Shown: in pieces, positions 44,519-55,808 of the stretch
Layout of the letters: each line of letters starts with the position of its first letter
How positions within the stretch are numbered: position 1 is the first letter of the stretch
Assembly (NCBI GenBank): GCA_023213315.1
Contig: JAKCPI010006084.1
Span: forward strand, 1 to 64,000
Origin: Euborellia annulipes
Lineage: Eukaryota > Arthropoda > Insecta > Dermaptera > Anisolabididae
Direction: 5' to 3'
DNA: 64,000 nucleotides
The notes under the pieces: generated by a model
Database searches by the model: none
The model's input: only the letters and a program-made list of their open reading frames with translations
What the model was told of the DNA's origin: nothing
Translations under genes and position numbers: made by a program

Positions 44519-44654
44519 TTTGTCAAATTATGAAAAAAAAAAAAATAATAATAATAATTTTTCCAAATGACCGAAATGTAGGCGGAGAGAAATAAATTCA
44601 ATGAAAAGATAGTAAAAATCACGCTGCAAAATTTGATTTTTTTAAGGTAAGTAG

Positions 44655-44750
44655 GGAAAAGGGGGGGTGGGGGGGGGGGGGGGGGGGAGAGAAAAGAGGG
44701 AGAGGGAAGAAGGGAAAGGGGAGAAGGGAAGAAAAGGGAGAAGTGGAAAT
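44655..44750 (+). repeat. Poly-G / AG-rich tract
   Basis: An uninterrupted run of about 19 G within a longer G-rich stretch, then (GGGA)n-like purines. Simple sequence. Confidence 0.8.
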
Positions 44751-44844
44751 TTTTTTTATTTTGTAATATCTATTCTAATTAATAATTTATCTTAAAATGA
44801 ACGAAGGCAGTGAAGTATAATGGTTAGTTCAAAGAATAAAGAGA

Positions 44845-45025
44845 AGTTTTCAGCACTAAGCTAACGTTTCGGGGCCTACACGAATCCATCTTCAAAACAG
44901 AAACCGTCAATATACAGATGAATAAATGAATTGAACCTATAATTTTATTAACGCCCTGAAGAAGTGGACGTTGAAACACCCACAAATTGAATTTGGAATA
45001 AAGTTCTGCTAAATATAGCAATTTG
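44845..45025. mobile_element. Degenerate Penelope-like element
   Basis: Inverted TTGAAGATGGATTCG...CCCCGAAACGTTAGC on the left (44865-44900) and CCTGAAGAAGTGGACGTTGAAAC on the right. Arms otherwise decayed. Confidence 0.45.
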
Positions 45026-45060
45026 TTTTATTTAAGTAAATATAGAAATTTTCTCGTTAA

Positions 45061-45388
45061 GGGGGCTCGGGAGCGAAGTGGTTACGCATGTTTTTCCCGA
45101 TAAGATGGCGTAGTGTGTCATAAAAAGTATCCCCAAAAAATCAAGTAATTCAAAAATTTGCCAAGAGATGTCAGAATGGTAGCTAATAATATTTAATGCA
45201 TTTGGTTGAGTTTCATTGATCTTTTAACAATAAATACTCATAAGTCAATAAAAAAAAATTATAGTTCGAAGTCCCAATAATCCCTTATGGATATAATTCA
45301 TTTAAAAAAAAACCGCATTGAAAAATTCCTTATAATAGTCTAGTTTTTTTTAAAGTACGTTTAGTCGTCTCCTAGCTCCTGAACCCCC
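45061..45388. mobile_element. TTAA-flanked MITE (piggyBac-like)
   Basis: TTAA at 45057-45060 and 45389-45392. Inverted ends GGGGGCTCGGGAGC and, complemented, GGGGGTTCAGGAGC. 328 bp, non-coding. The TTAA target is characteristic of piggyBac elements. Confidence 0.7.
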
Positions 45389-45392
45389 TTAA

Positions 45393-47015
45393 TTCTTCAA
45401 TTATTGGAGCTAATAACACGGATAACTCGAGATCACCGAGAGAATATTGAAAATAATTTTGTATTCTTATCATAGCCGTAATTAAATCAAAGACCTTTTA
45501 ATAAATCAAGGACAATTATGGGAATTTGTTGAACTCTAATATCATCAAAATGTCTCTTTTTTTACCAAGAATAGTTACTGAATAGAAAAAAAAAACAAAT
45601 TCCAATGTAAAGGAAATGAAATATGAATTTTTATTTGAATTCCCTCTAATTAATTAGGCCGGATGCTCTTTCTGGACCTCATCTCTTCTAAATGAATCAT
45701 AAAATCTTGATTCATAGCCTTTATTACTCATAGCAACGCTGACCTTGCGGATGATGAAAAAAAGGGGGAGGGGATAGGGTCATCACACGACCTTCAAGGG
45801 GTAAAGCTGCTTCTAATTTCCCTTTAAATTAGCATATAAAAATTTTTATTTTTTAATTTATTCATTTGGAATTCCTCTGTAAATTAAATGGCTTTAATAT
45901 TAATGGCTATCAGCGACCTCAAAAACAAAGCTTAAAGAATCACAAAACCGATGGGAATTTTATATGAATAGCTATTATTCAATAAGAAGATGAAATTATT
46001 TAATAATTAGAAGTATGTTCTTTTTTTCGTCTCTTCTTGTGATCGTGTGTAATAATTGAAGATGAAATTAAGTGATGAGTGGGCTAAATATTGAACCAAT
46101 ATTAACTTTGCATTAATCTTGATAGGCTTTTTTTTTTCTTGTCGAACACTTGTTGCTCCGGAATATTAATCACTGTCGAGGTGTGGGGTCCAGGGAGCCC
46201 CCGGGGGACGCCTAATTGGGGGGAGAGGGGGGCCGCCACTTCACGCGCCCTCGATGGATGGCTTCATTGCCATCAATCCCCCCCCCCCGCCTTTATGAAT
46301 TAGCATTGTACTTTTGTTGTTGTTTATATATATATAACCAAAGAGAGAAAGAAAAAGAAGGATGAGAAATCATCATTTAATTCTCATTCTCTGACGTAAA
46401 AGTAGGAAAGAATTTACAGTAGTAAATTCAAAGGGGCGCTCTCACTGTGGATTTTAAGCATTTTAATAGAGGTTATTTCTCCATATTTAAGAAAAACAAA
46501 TCCCTGCTTGAGGATTTGTTTGTATTCATGGAATACACAAATGAAAAGAATACATAAATATTTCTATATACATTTCCTATGGGAGAAATCGTAACTTTTT
46601 CCTTTTGGGGGCCCCCCCCCCCCCCCCCGTAAGAATGAATAACTCAAAAATTGGAAGTACTAGGGACCAAAACGTATTTTTCCATGAACCAGTTTTTTAT
46701 GCTGAATATGTAATTATTATTTTCCTACGACCTTTTAGTTCAGGCCGTACTTTTTATGCGTACAGACGGACAGACAGACAGACACCGGAGTCTCTGCATA
46801 AGCTTTTTCCCCTTAGTACTACGTACAGTGAGAGCTAAAAAGAAATAAGCCTCTTTTAGAAATGTGATTTTCAAACTTTTTTTTGCGCTCCCCCCCCTTT
46901 CGCAGTTTTTTCACTAATGGAATTTAAGTAGCAGAAGCCAATGCGATTAGGTTCATAAAACGAAAATTGACAAAATTGATGTTTTTAATACATGATATTA
47001 TAACATATTCGGAAG
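45393..47015. other. Unique DNA with GC island
   Basis: 45650-45800 and 46140-46310 are GC-richer, with TAATTAATTAGG, CCCCCGGGGG and TAATTGGGGGG words and C/G runs. 46605-46838 is an ORF over a C-run, not supported. Confidence 0.4.
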
Positions 47016-47366
47016 AGTCGCAGGGTCTCCGATAGTCCCAGGTAGTCCGATGATTTTATTTAAGCCATTAGGATACCAAATGGCTTAAATAAAAATGCTT
47101 GACCCTCACTATATATATTGGCGTAGTTGGTAGCGCGCCTGCCTTGTATACCAAGGGTGAGGGTTCGGATGGAGTCGATGATTTTATTTGGATACCAAAT
47201 GGCTTAAATAAGAATGCCTGGACCCCCAATTTGTATATTAATTAATAACGGTTATCGTCAAAGTCCTATATGGCCTGAATTGCCAAAAAGACCCTGTGTG
47301 TGTGTGTGTGTGTGTATGAGTGTGAGTGTGAATGAGAAAAAGTGTGTGTTAAAAAAAAAAAAAAAA
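47016..47366 (+). mobile_element. Two SINE family A copies in tandem
   Basis: First a headless body (AGTCCGATGATTTTATTTAAGCC ...), then GGCGTAGTTGGTAGCGCGCC with B-box GAGGGTTCGGATGG, a second body, (TG)n and an A-run. Confidence 0.75.
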
Positions 47367-47483
47367 ATACGCAAGACATAAATAAGTGAAAGCCCTTCAA
47401 ATGTAGAATAAACGAAGTAACGGGTAAATATTTAAATAATTATATATTCAATTAAAATTTACAAATGTCAGAAAATGTTTTTA

Positions 47484-47535
47484 AATATTTTCTCACTATA
47501 TATTACATTGATATATAGGTAAGAGAAAATAAAAA
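47484..47535 (+). mobile_element. CTGGTG-family 3' hairpin only
   Basis: TTTTCTCACTATATATTAC...ATATAGGTAAGAGAAAATA. Confidence 0.6.
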
Positions 47536-47782
47536 ATTGATTTATTCTCTTTAACATTTGAACTATTCATTTGATCTTTTAATATTTTAGAAATCAAAAT
47601 AAATCTTTTCTCCCGTTAATTTTCCTTTAATTTTAAAATGTCAACAGTAATTAAATTGAATTTTTTTTTTTTTTTTTGAAAAAGTAAGGAATTTACTTTT
47701 TAGAGTTACGTCTTTAATTTCTAAGTTCCGGGATGACCGAACTGGAGCTCGGAGGTTCTTTCTTTTGAGGTGGAATAAGAAA

Positions 47783-48246
47783 GATATCGTTAAAGCGAAT
47801 TTCAAGAAAATTTGAAAAAAATCTAAAAAAGTACCTTAGTAAAGTACTAGTACTCGAATTTTCTCAAAGGCAATCTTATATTGGAATTACTAAAAATAGT
47901 AGCCTATACTGGATATATTTAAAATTTGAAAAAAAAAAAAAAATTAATAGTATTATAAGATAAGATCAGGTGCGTATATAAAGGGTGGGGGGGGGGCAAG
48001 GGCCTCCCTTCGCCTGAAAATTTTCAATTAAACTTGTATATAAAAAAATCTGGTGTGACTGACGCACAGCACACAACTTTCTCTGACCCTTCAGTAAGAG
48101 AAATTTGTGCACCGTGCTGGCACACCAGATTTTTTGTGTCGAGATATATTTAGTAGCTCTTAGCACTTTAGTTCCAAACTTGACCACGCGATGGTTCATA
48201 GATGGCGTTGAGTTACGAATGCTTCCACATCAGTAAAGTGTACGTC
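47783..48246 (+). mobile_element. CTGGTG-family fragments, two pieces
   Basis: 47783-47870 is the AAGTAC..TTAGTAAAGTACTAGTAC block. After a CAGG-type MITE scrap (about 47970-48030, GTGCGTATATAAAGGG), 48044-48246 has a full 5' hairpin, then a diverged core ending ACATCAGTAAAGTGTAC. Confidence 0.65.
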
Positions 48247-48344
48247 ATACGATTAAATATTTTTAAGGTAGCTATTGTAACATAAAGTTTGGAAACCATT
48301 GAAATAGACGTAACCATAACACACCTGATAAATCTTCAAAGAGG

Positions 48345-48420
48345 TTATTCTCGTGCATAGGGTCCCAGGTTCGCTTCTCATCCTGAGCGAAAAACATTTA
48401 TTTCTATTGAAGGATTTTGA
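48345..48420 (+). mobile_element. tRNA-like SINE fragment
   Basis: GTCCCAGGTTCGCTTCTCATCC is B-box-like (family B type), followed by GAGCGAAAAACATTTATTTC. Head diverged. Confidence 0.4.
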
Positions 48421-48535
48421 AAAGTCTTGTTATGTAAATAAATGTTCTTTCAAAAGTATCTATAAAAAAGTGAGAAAAGTAGAATTTCTTTATTAAAATA
48501 GAAGTTTAAATTGTTAAATTTAATTTATTACTTAC

Positions 48536-48599
48536 AAAATAATTCAGTTGTGCGACTAGAAGATTCTGCCCGATCTCAGCCTCCACTCCCCCTCAACAT
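48536..48599 (-). pseudogene. Exon-like segment, copy 2 of a duplicated exon
   Basis: 64 nt between acceptor CTTTTGTTTTAG and donor TTTT/GTAAGT. Sequence and acceptor resemble 48879-48946: both start ATG.TTGAGG/ATGGTTAGG and share GG.GGCTGAGATC. All frames that would match copy 1 contain a stop, so it may be a decayed or non-coding alternative exon. Confidence 0.3.
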
Positions 48600-48716
48600 C
48601 TAAAACAAAAGAAAAAATAAATATACACTTAGTCTCTATAATATATAATGAGTATTCGTATATCGGAGAAACCCAAGACTATACCTTACTACATTTTTGT
48701 TTTGTTTCTTTCTCAG

Positions 48717-48812
48717 CCTCCGGAAACCGAGAATCCGAAATGCGACATCAACAAATATCGTTTCTTAAAACTTAAAAAAGGAGTTGGAATCTGGAACTTC
48801 AATAAGATCTGA
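48717..48812 (+). CDS. Candidate plus-strand terminal exon
   Basis: Follows a very good acceptor (TTTTGTTTCTTTCTCAG). Open for 31 codons to TGA (starts PPETENPKCDINKYRFLKLK). No homologue recognised; the opposite strand is also open. Weak. Confidence 0.18.
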   Translation, partial: PPETENPKCDINKYRFLKLKKGVGIWNFNKI

Positions 48813-48878
48813 CTGACCTGAAAAAAATCTTTTATTAAATTATGTAATTTTTTAATTATTAGATTTAATATTACTTAC

Positions 48879-48946
48879 GAATGGATCCAGTTGGTTATGC
48901 CCTGAAGAAACTCGAAGATCTCAGCCCCCACTTCCACCCTAACCAT
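48879..48946 (-). CDS. Candidate internal exon of unrecognised host gene
   Basis: 68 nt; acceptor TTCTTTTGTTTTAG, donor ATTC/GTAAGT. The open frame gives MVRVEVGAEIFEFLQGITNW and two more residues, and is in phase with the preceding candidate exon at 49036. Near-duplicate at 48536. Family unknown. Confidence 0.35.
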
Positions 48947-49035
48947 CTAAAACAAAAGAAGAATTAAGGGATTAATTTATATCATTGATACTACGTAATA
49001 TTTTATGAAAAATATTGAAAACATTTTTAACTTAC

Positions 49036-49072
49036 TTTGTAGACTGCTTCTTTCGGCTCAACGAGGGCTTCC
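49036..49072 (-). CDS. Candidate small exon of unrecognised host gene
   Basis: Acceptor TAGCTTTTAG, donor ACAAA/GTAAGT. Reads EALVEPKEAVYK in the frame that continues into 48946-48879. A longer version starting at 49084 is also open (LAFREALVEP...). Confidence 0.3.
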
Positions 49073-49084
49073 CTAAAAGCTAAC

Positions 49085-50441
49085 CTAATCCCACACTATC
49101 TATGACCGGGACGGCCATCTAATTCTAAAATGCAGTTCCTCTTCTTTCTTGAGACACTCGCGAACGCGAACGCGAACACTCCCGGAAGGCAGGTAAGCCT
49201 TCATTATATCACTTCGAAACGATACGGTGAAAACGCGCCCACAAACCCAAAGAAAGGTAAAGAGGAAATGGAACACATACAGTACATATGTACTAAGAAA
49301 CATTACAGATCAATTAATCTCCACCCACCTGCCTATTCAATGTCGTTTAATAGCGAACTAAAATAAAGCAGAGATAATTGATCTGAGAATCATTCACGAG
49401 TTAGGAAGGAAGCCCGGCCAATACAATACTGAAGATCCCCCTTGATTGCTCATCTCAGAAACAGAATGACGTTGTTCAAGATGCATGCTGAAAAAAAAAG
49501 AACCCTAAGCTAACAACAACCTATACGAACTCCTAACATCTTGAACATTAACTCATTCTGTCCTGAAACAACCAAGGCCCAGAACTCAGCACTGATGGAC
49601 AAAGAGCCTCGGAGAAAGAGAAAACACTCTTTCTCTCAAATACGCGAAAGAGGGAAACATGCGATAGAGAAATTCTCCTATTTCCCTTGAACGACGGTCA
49701 AAAGTGAAATGATCCTCTCCTGGGAGCCCTGCCTAAACCTAAATGGGACGAACAACAACACCCTATGCCAGTATTGAGGAATCAATTCACAAGTGAACGT
49801 CAATTCAAGAGAACATCAGAGAATTCCGACATAAAAGGCCTAAAACCCCATTAATATATAAATGCGTGAGCGTAGAGATTTTCTAATTATGCGCCCTCTA
49901 TATAGAACCTATCTATTTCTAAATAATCTAATAAGAATTGCGTGTATTCTTAAACATTAAACATAAAGAGATAATCCCCTTAAATAGTATTTGTTAATAA
50001 TCACATACACGCAAAACCTAAAACTGAATTAAATAATAATAGTTAAAATAATAATGCATGCACACTTGAATTGTCTCATATGTTGATGTTGCTCCCCCGT
50101 GGGGTAAAGGGATGAAATGAGTACTGTGCATTGACCATATATATAAATATTACCAATTAACGAATGTACCACATATTACCAATAATCGTATACCTTATGC
50201 ACATTGAACATTCATCCATCCCTTTACCTTGAGAAACGAAACCTGCATTGGGTACTGAAATATAAAAACCTATTCTTTAATAAAACAATTAAAAAATTAA
50301 ATTTAGTATATTAAAAAATGAATTTAGAAAAAAATTTGACAAATTATTTAAGTAAATTTAAATAAAAAAAGTAAAAATGAAGTGGTTTTAAAAATTAATT
50401 AATTTTTAAAGAATTTATATATCATGTGTTGGTCCATGAGG
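49085..50441. other. Unique DNA, balanced composition
   Basis: 49380-49900 is less AT-rich than most of the window, with no repeats and no ORF over 80 codons. It could be exon/UTR of the neighbouring candidate gene, but I see no decisive signal. Confidence 0.35.
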
Positions 50442-50938
50442 TAATTATGAAAAACATATAACCAAGTATTTATTAATTTAAATAAGCGAAAAATGTAGGT
50501 AGGGTTACCACGGTCTTGTGATTACCTCAACACGCCTACTGTTGGACCACAGTACGCACTCGCTTATTTAAATTATGATAGATCGCTGATTTCAGTCTAC
50601 TAGAGAAACGCCGCTCTAATCAAGCGTTCAGATTTCTCCGCTGCTGAGGCGCGATCTAGATGGACGTTTTGAGAAATTAACTCAATTATGCAATTAATAA
50701 ATAAAGAATTATATATATCACGCCGCAGAAATCTGAACGCTTGATTAGAGCGGCGTTTCTCTAGTAGACTGAAATCAGCGATCTATCATAATTTAAATAA
50801 GCGAGTGCGTACTGTGGTCCAACAGTAGGGCGTGTTGAGCGTAAATCGACAAGATCCGTGGTGCAAATCCCGGCGGTACCTACATTTTTCGCTTATTTAA
50901 ATTAATAAAAATTGGTTATATGTTTTTCATAATTAATT
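50442..50938. mobile_element. Foldback element with 102-nt perfect arms
   Basis: Termini TAATTATGAAAAACATATAA and complement. The inner arms (about 50538-50639 and 50732-50833) look identical over about 102 nt, separated by about 90 nt. The outer part of the right arm has GTGGTGCAAATCCCGG, like a tRNA T-arm, diverged in the left arm. CGCTTATTTAAATT is repeated at several points. Non-coding. Confidence 0.75.
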
Positions 50939-51112
50939 TTTAATTTAAAAATCTTGAATATAAATCTTTAACTATCTAAGAGGGACTCTGAAATGGGAGA
51001 ATTGATTGTAATTATTAATACATCCTATCCATGCACCTAGGTAAAAATATTCTATATTTAAGCCGGAATAAGAAAAGTCAAAAAAAATTTTGAAAAATCC
51101 TAAACTGCTTAC

Positions 51113-51333
51113 TCTACGCCCACGTAAATGTTCATACAGACTTTAAATGTAGCTGCTACACTCGTGGAATCTGCTGTAGTCACTGCCTGGCTGACGTAAC
51201 GCGATGTCTGATGAAGGATGCTCAACTTGGATTCACTTAACACTTATCACTTATTCGCTTATTGGCATTTAAACCCCAATTGGGCCATACATGTATTTAA
51301 TGGTGTCAATTCTCGAAGACGATTCGTCGATTT
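51113..51333 (-). other. Exon-like segment, no open frame through
   Basis: Acceptor TTTGTTTATTTTTTAG, donor GTAGA/GTAAGC, 221 nt, balanced composition. All frames have stops; one gives about 20 residues (IDESSSRIDTIKYMYGPIGV) before a stop, so it could be a terminal or untranslated exon. Confidence 0.2.
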
Positions 51334-51540
51334 CTAAAAAATAAACAAAAAAAAAAATTTTAATTGTGAGAAAAGCAAACCTCTGGCTCAAAGAGCAAGA
51401 TTTGAATGGAATATTACTCTAATTGTAATATTCTCATTTGACTTCTATCAAATAGATACACTTTTTATTTAATGTCGCTTTTATAACCGTCAAAAAACAA
51501 AAATATTGAAAAAAAGTCCGAAAGTGCAATGAATAAATAA

Positions 51541-52100
51541 CACGGTGGACTGTTCGCACAGCAATAATATACAACTTTCGCTTATCTTGGGTAATTGGAA
51601 GTTGTGTTTGTCACACCAGATTTTTTGTGTCGACATATTAATAAATAAGTTCCTAGATGACCGAGCTCGGTGGTTTTTCCTTTTGATAAAATTGGAAATA
51701 ACTAAAAAAGTACATCAGTAAAGTACTAGTACGCGTTTAGGATTTTTCAAAATTAATTAATTTTTAAAACCGCTTCATTTTTACTTTTTTACGCGAGGTT
51801 TCCCAAAGACGAGATCAATCGTAGTTTGTTTTGTATACCGCAAATAGTAAATATTTAAAATTTAAATGAAATTGTTAAAGCAAATATCGAGAAAATTGTC
51901 AAAAACTAAAAAAGTACATCAGTAAAGCACTAGTACCTCTACTTACTCGAAGGCATCCAAAAACGAGACCTAGCGTGAATTGTTTTGTTAACGACGAAAG
52001 GAACAAAAAAAATTACATCTCGAATTCTAATATAGTATATTGGCAAACTAAATATATGTCGATGCAAAAAATTTGGTGCAACTAGTCACACCATACTTTT
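51541..52100. mobile_element. CTGGTG-family, diverged double fragment
   Basis: 5' hairpin at 51541-51625, TGTGTCGACATATTAAT, then two copies of the AGTACATCAGTAAAG block (about 51707 and 51912), and an inverted hairpin arm (TTGGTGCAACTAGTCACACCA) near 52070. Suggests two elements in opposite orientation. Confidence 0.65.
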
Positions 52101-52510
52101 AAATAAAATATAAGTGAAATGAGACCCAAAGATAGAGGAGATAAAAAGAAGGTTAAAAAAAAATATTTGCATTCATTAATTCACCTTGTAGCAAGAAGGA
52201 TGATTATAAAAATGTCCTTTTTCTAAAAGTAAAGGGTGCTTATGGAATAATTTCTTTAAGAAAACAAAGAGAATCCAGACAGGTTCAGACTCGAAAGAGA
52301 TAAGAGAAGTAAAGAGAAAAAAAATAAGAAAAAAATTATTCTAAAAAATAGTAGGCCTATGTTAGATAAAATATTTTTTATCCCGATAATATATTTTTCT
52401 GTTTCATGTAATATTTAGATTTCTGTGTGTATGTGTGATTTCATTCAATCATAATATGAAACAGCTAATAAAATTAAATTTGTAAAATGGATTAAATAAT
52501 GACAAAAACT

Positions 52511-52761
52511 CAGGGGCGTATATAAGGGGGGGGGCGAGGGGGTCCGGGCGTCCCCCCCGAAATTTCCCAAACACATATACATATATAGGGATATACAGAC
52601 ATCAGCGTAACAAATTTTTCCGGAGGATGGAAAACTTTGGTTCCGCAAAAGAAAAAATGTTCCCCAAAAAATTTCGTGTAAAAAAAAATTAGTTTCTTAA
52701 AAAAAATTTTCCGCAGAAAAATCCCCCCCCCCCCCGAAAAAAATTTCTATATATGCCCCTG
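52511..52761. mobile_element. hAT-like MITE, CAGGGGCGTATATA family
   Basis: Ends CAGGGGCGTATATAAGG and ATATATGCCCCTG; 8-bp duplication CAAAAACT at 52503-52510 and 52762-52769. G-run near the left end and C-run near the right end. Confidence 0.9.
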
Positions 52762-52769
52762 CAAAAACT

Positions 52770-53959
52770 TGATATAAGATAAAGATAGAAGATGTACTTC
52801 TTTGAGCCTAAATGTAATGTGGCATCATAGGCAACTTTTGCATCAAAGTGATTTTGTATTGCCTCAGGGTCTTAGAAGGTACAGAAACGCTTTAGCAAAA
52901 ACGAGAGGAAAGAATTACTGAACTTTAATTTTACTTTCAAATAAGAATATCCTAGCCCTCAACTACTGATTCAATATTTAACAAAGTATAAGTTTATATA
53001 AAGAGTTAATGTATAGTACGTGAACATGTCTGGATAAGAAGTCTAAGAACTAAATAAGATTCGCTATACTTTATAAAATACCTATCTAATTCATATAAAA
53101 TATTCATTTCATTTACTTGATAACTTTTAATTTTTTATAAAATAATTTGTTTGTACTTATAGAATTATAATAATAAATATTATTTCAAATGAGATAAAGA
53201 TTTAAGAGTATAAAAAATTTGATCATGAACTCAGAGGAGATAGGGATATTTTATGGTAAAAATAAAATAAATAGAAAATAATATTAATTAAAATGGAGAG
53301 TAAAAAAAAAGAAAAATAACGACAATATGTATTCATATAAGGTACGACACTAATATTCAGAAAGGGGCCTGGGGCTTAAAGGCGTCATCTAACATCAAAA
53401 AATAAGTGTTGTTTGTAGTTGAGGCAGTGATTAATAAATTTAAAAAAAAAATATCTAGAAATTCTTGAAATTTTTTATCAATTATAAATATTGAATGATT
53501 AATGAGAATAATTAATAAATAATTAGCAATATAGAAGTCAAATACCTAGGCAAAAACTGCGAGAAACGAAGAGAGCGCGAGAGAGCCTGCCATCTGCCAT
53601 GATGGCTGCACATTAAATGAGATAGCTTGGGTATTTCTTGTGAAAAGTTGCTCAGGTTAATCATTACTCAAAAGCCTCCCCTCTACTGACCTCTCTAGGC
53701 TAGCTCAGTGTTCTTTTCTAAGCAGGCCTAAAGGCGCCAAAGAATACAACCCTTGTGATTGGCTAATTAGTCAGAAGTGGGAGGAAGAAGAAGAGAGGGG
53801 GAATTATTATATTGAATATTTTAATGTGATTGCAAAAAGAGAGGGGAGAGTACCTAGGCTTCTCTAATAGTATTTTGTTGTCTAATGAATAGGTATGTAA
53901 TAAAAACAATAGAAAATACCCTTAGGGATTTTTTTTCATCAAATTCATTTCCCTTCGTA
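52770..53959. other. Unique DNA with candidate promoter at its right
   Basis: Mostly AT-rich with no repeats. 53560-53760 is GC-richer and described separately. Confidence 0.4.
53560..53760 (-). promoter_or_regulatory. Candidate promoter / first exon
   Basis: On the minus strand: AGCCAATCAC (CCAAT box, about 53757), then about 150 bp later GCCATCATGGCAGATGGC, an ATG at 53600 in a favourable context. It opens a frame of 20 codons (MADGRLSRALFVSRS...) that ends in TGA or may be spliced at CTAG/GTATTT. CpG-rich relative to its surroundings. Upstream of several minus-strand exon candidates, downstream of 54.1 and 61.1 kb. Confidence 0.25.
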
Positions 53960-54000
53960 AAAATCCGACGTGACTGGTCGTATCGGATTTTTGTGTCGTT
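53960..54000 (+). mobile_element. CTGGTG-family hairpin remnant
   Basis: AAATCCGACGTGACTGGTCG-TATCGGATTTTTGTGTCG: a mutated hairpin with compensating changes (CCGA/TCGG where others have CTGG/CCAG). Confidence 0.55.
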
Positions 54001-54088
54001 TCAAAAAAGAAGAATAGTAAATAAAAATCTCAATGAGACGGTCATTCATTAATTAAAATAAAAAGTAAAAATGAGAATTTGGACTCAC

Positions 54089-54200
54089 CCAAATGATCTC
54101 CGCCTGAGTGTTAGGCCAACACGGAGCTTGGCTTTTGAAGAGACACAAAACGATTTGGAGAGAACGGAGAATGTTTTACTTCATAATAGCGGAGAAATAT
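54089..54200 (-). other. Exon-like segment of unrecognised gene
   Basis: 112 nt with acceptor TTTATTTTTCAG and donor TTTGG/GTGAGT. One frame is open for 29 codons (IFLRYYEVKHSPFSPNRF...) and then stops 19 nt before the donor; the frame continuing from the 61.1-kb exon stops early. Possibly untranslated, alternative or decayed. Confidence 0.3.
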
Positions 54201-54305
54201 CTGAAAAATAAATAAATAATTTTATTAAAATAATGAATATAAAAAATAATTACAAACAAGTATGAGTATAAAAGTTACGTATTATTTTGAACAAGAATAA
54301 ATTAA

Positions 54306-54737
54306 AAAAAATCTGGTGTGACTGGCGCACAGCACACAACTTTCTCTTACCCTTCGGTAAGAGAAAATTGTGATTTTTTGTGTCGAGTTATATTAAGTTT
54401 CCCATAGCATTTTAGTTTAATCTAATAAAAAGAAAAGATTTAAATTCTGTTACCATGGCAACCATTTCTCCTATCTTTCCTATGAAGAACAAGAGTAAAG
54501 TGGTTTTCAGAAGATTTCAACGGCAAAATGAGAATATACATTTTAAAGAGCATCTAAAAAATAATTGATTTATGACACACACACACACCCCGACACACAG
54601 ACCAATTTGCGGGACCCACTTTTTTGGACTCAGGGGATCTCAAAACAGTGTATATCCATCAAAATCTCGACATCGAATTTTTGACATGATCTCAATACTT
54701 TCTCTCTCTATATATTTCATATAAAGTAAAAAGGTAA
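54306..54737 (+). mobile_element. CTGGTG-family element, internally deleted
   Basis: 5' hairpin, GTTACCATGGCAACC, CTTCAGAAGATTTCAACGG, TAAAAAATAATTGATTTATG, then a direct jump to the (AC)n tract and GGGGATCTCAAAACAG, GACATCGAATTTTTGAC and the 3' end. Confidence 0.8.
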
Positions 54738-54784
54738 AACGAAAAAATTTGAATTAAGAAAAATCTTTTTATGAAAATTTGCTT

Positions 54785-54915
54785 TGAGAGGGTCCGGGCC
54801 CCTCGGGGCTCAGGATATCCAGTAATTTAAAAATATTATTTTTTATGTGGGGAGGAGAATATTTAAAAAAGAGTCAGGCCCTCCTTCCAAAAAAAAATTC
54901 TATATACGCCCCTGG
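54785..54915. mobile_element. Partial CAGGGGCG-type MITE
   Basis: Right terminus TATATACGCCCCTGG preserved; the left part holds GGGTCCGGGCCCCTCGGGG but no clear terminus. Confidence 0.5.
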
Positions 54916-55114
54916 ATAAGATAAAATCTGAGATTTTATTTGAAATTTTTCCTTTCTGGGAATCTAATAAAACCTCTGCTTCTTGACAGACATGTTAAGA
55001 ACTGAAGGACTACTCGGGTAGCTCGTGGTCGCCATCCACGTTCCCACAAGATGTGATCCCCTGAGCAGTAGATAAATATTAATGCAATACAATAATAATC
55101 ATCAATAAAATTTA

Positions 55115-55808
55115 ATTTTTTACTTTCTCTTACCTATGTATATATGTAATATATATATAGAGAGAAAGTATTGGATTCATGTCAAAAAATTCGATGTCGA
55201 GATTTTGATGGATCTTCACGTTTTGAGGTCCCCTGAATCCAAAAAAGTGGTTTTCGCGACATGGTCTGTCTGTGTGTGTGTGTGTCTGTCTGTGTGTCTG
55301 TGTGTGTGTCTGTGAACAAAATATCTCAAGAACGAAAAGAGCTAGGAAGTTGAAATTTTATATTTAAGTTAGGCACACCCATGGGACGTGACACGAAGCT
55401 TTTGAACAAAATCGACCAAAAAGTACTAGTACTTTACTGATTCACTTTTTCAGTTTTTTTCGATTTTCTCAAAATTTGCTCCAACGATTTTTTTTAAAAT
55501 TCAAAAATCAATTATTTTTTAGATTCTCTATAAAATGTATATTCTCATTTTGTGATTGAAATCTTCTGAAGACCACTTTACTCTTGTACTCCATAGAAAA
55601 GATAGGAGAAATGGTTGCTATGGTATCAAAATATAAATATTTTCCCATACTTATAAATTTTACATCTTGAATTCAATTGTACCCTACTGTCGGAAACTAA
55701 ATACATGTCGACACAAAAAATCTGGTGTGACAAGCACAGAACACAACTTTCGATTACCGAAGGTAAGAGAAAGTTGTGTGCTGTGCGCCAGTCACACCAG
55801 ATTTTTTT
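55115..55808 (-). mobile_element. CTGGTG-family element, full-length
   Basis: About 694 bp, the most complete reverse copy: 3' hairpin TTACTTTCTCTTACC...GAGAGAAAGTA, long (GTGT/GTCT)n, all core blocks, and the complete nested 5' hairpin CTGGTGTGACAAGCACAG...CTGTGCGCCAGTCACACCAG. Confidence 0.9.

Noticed and set aside
49100..49366. ORFs of 67 and 78 codons on opposite strands
   Set aside because: No motifs; only the small exon candidate at 49036-49072 next to them has good splice sites.
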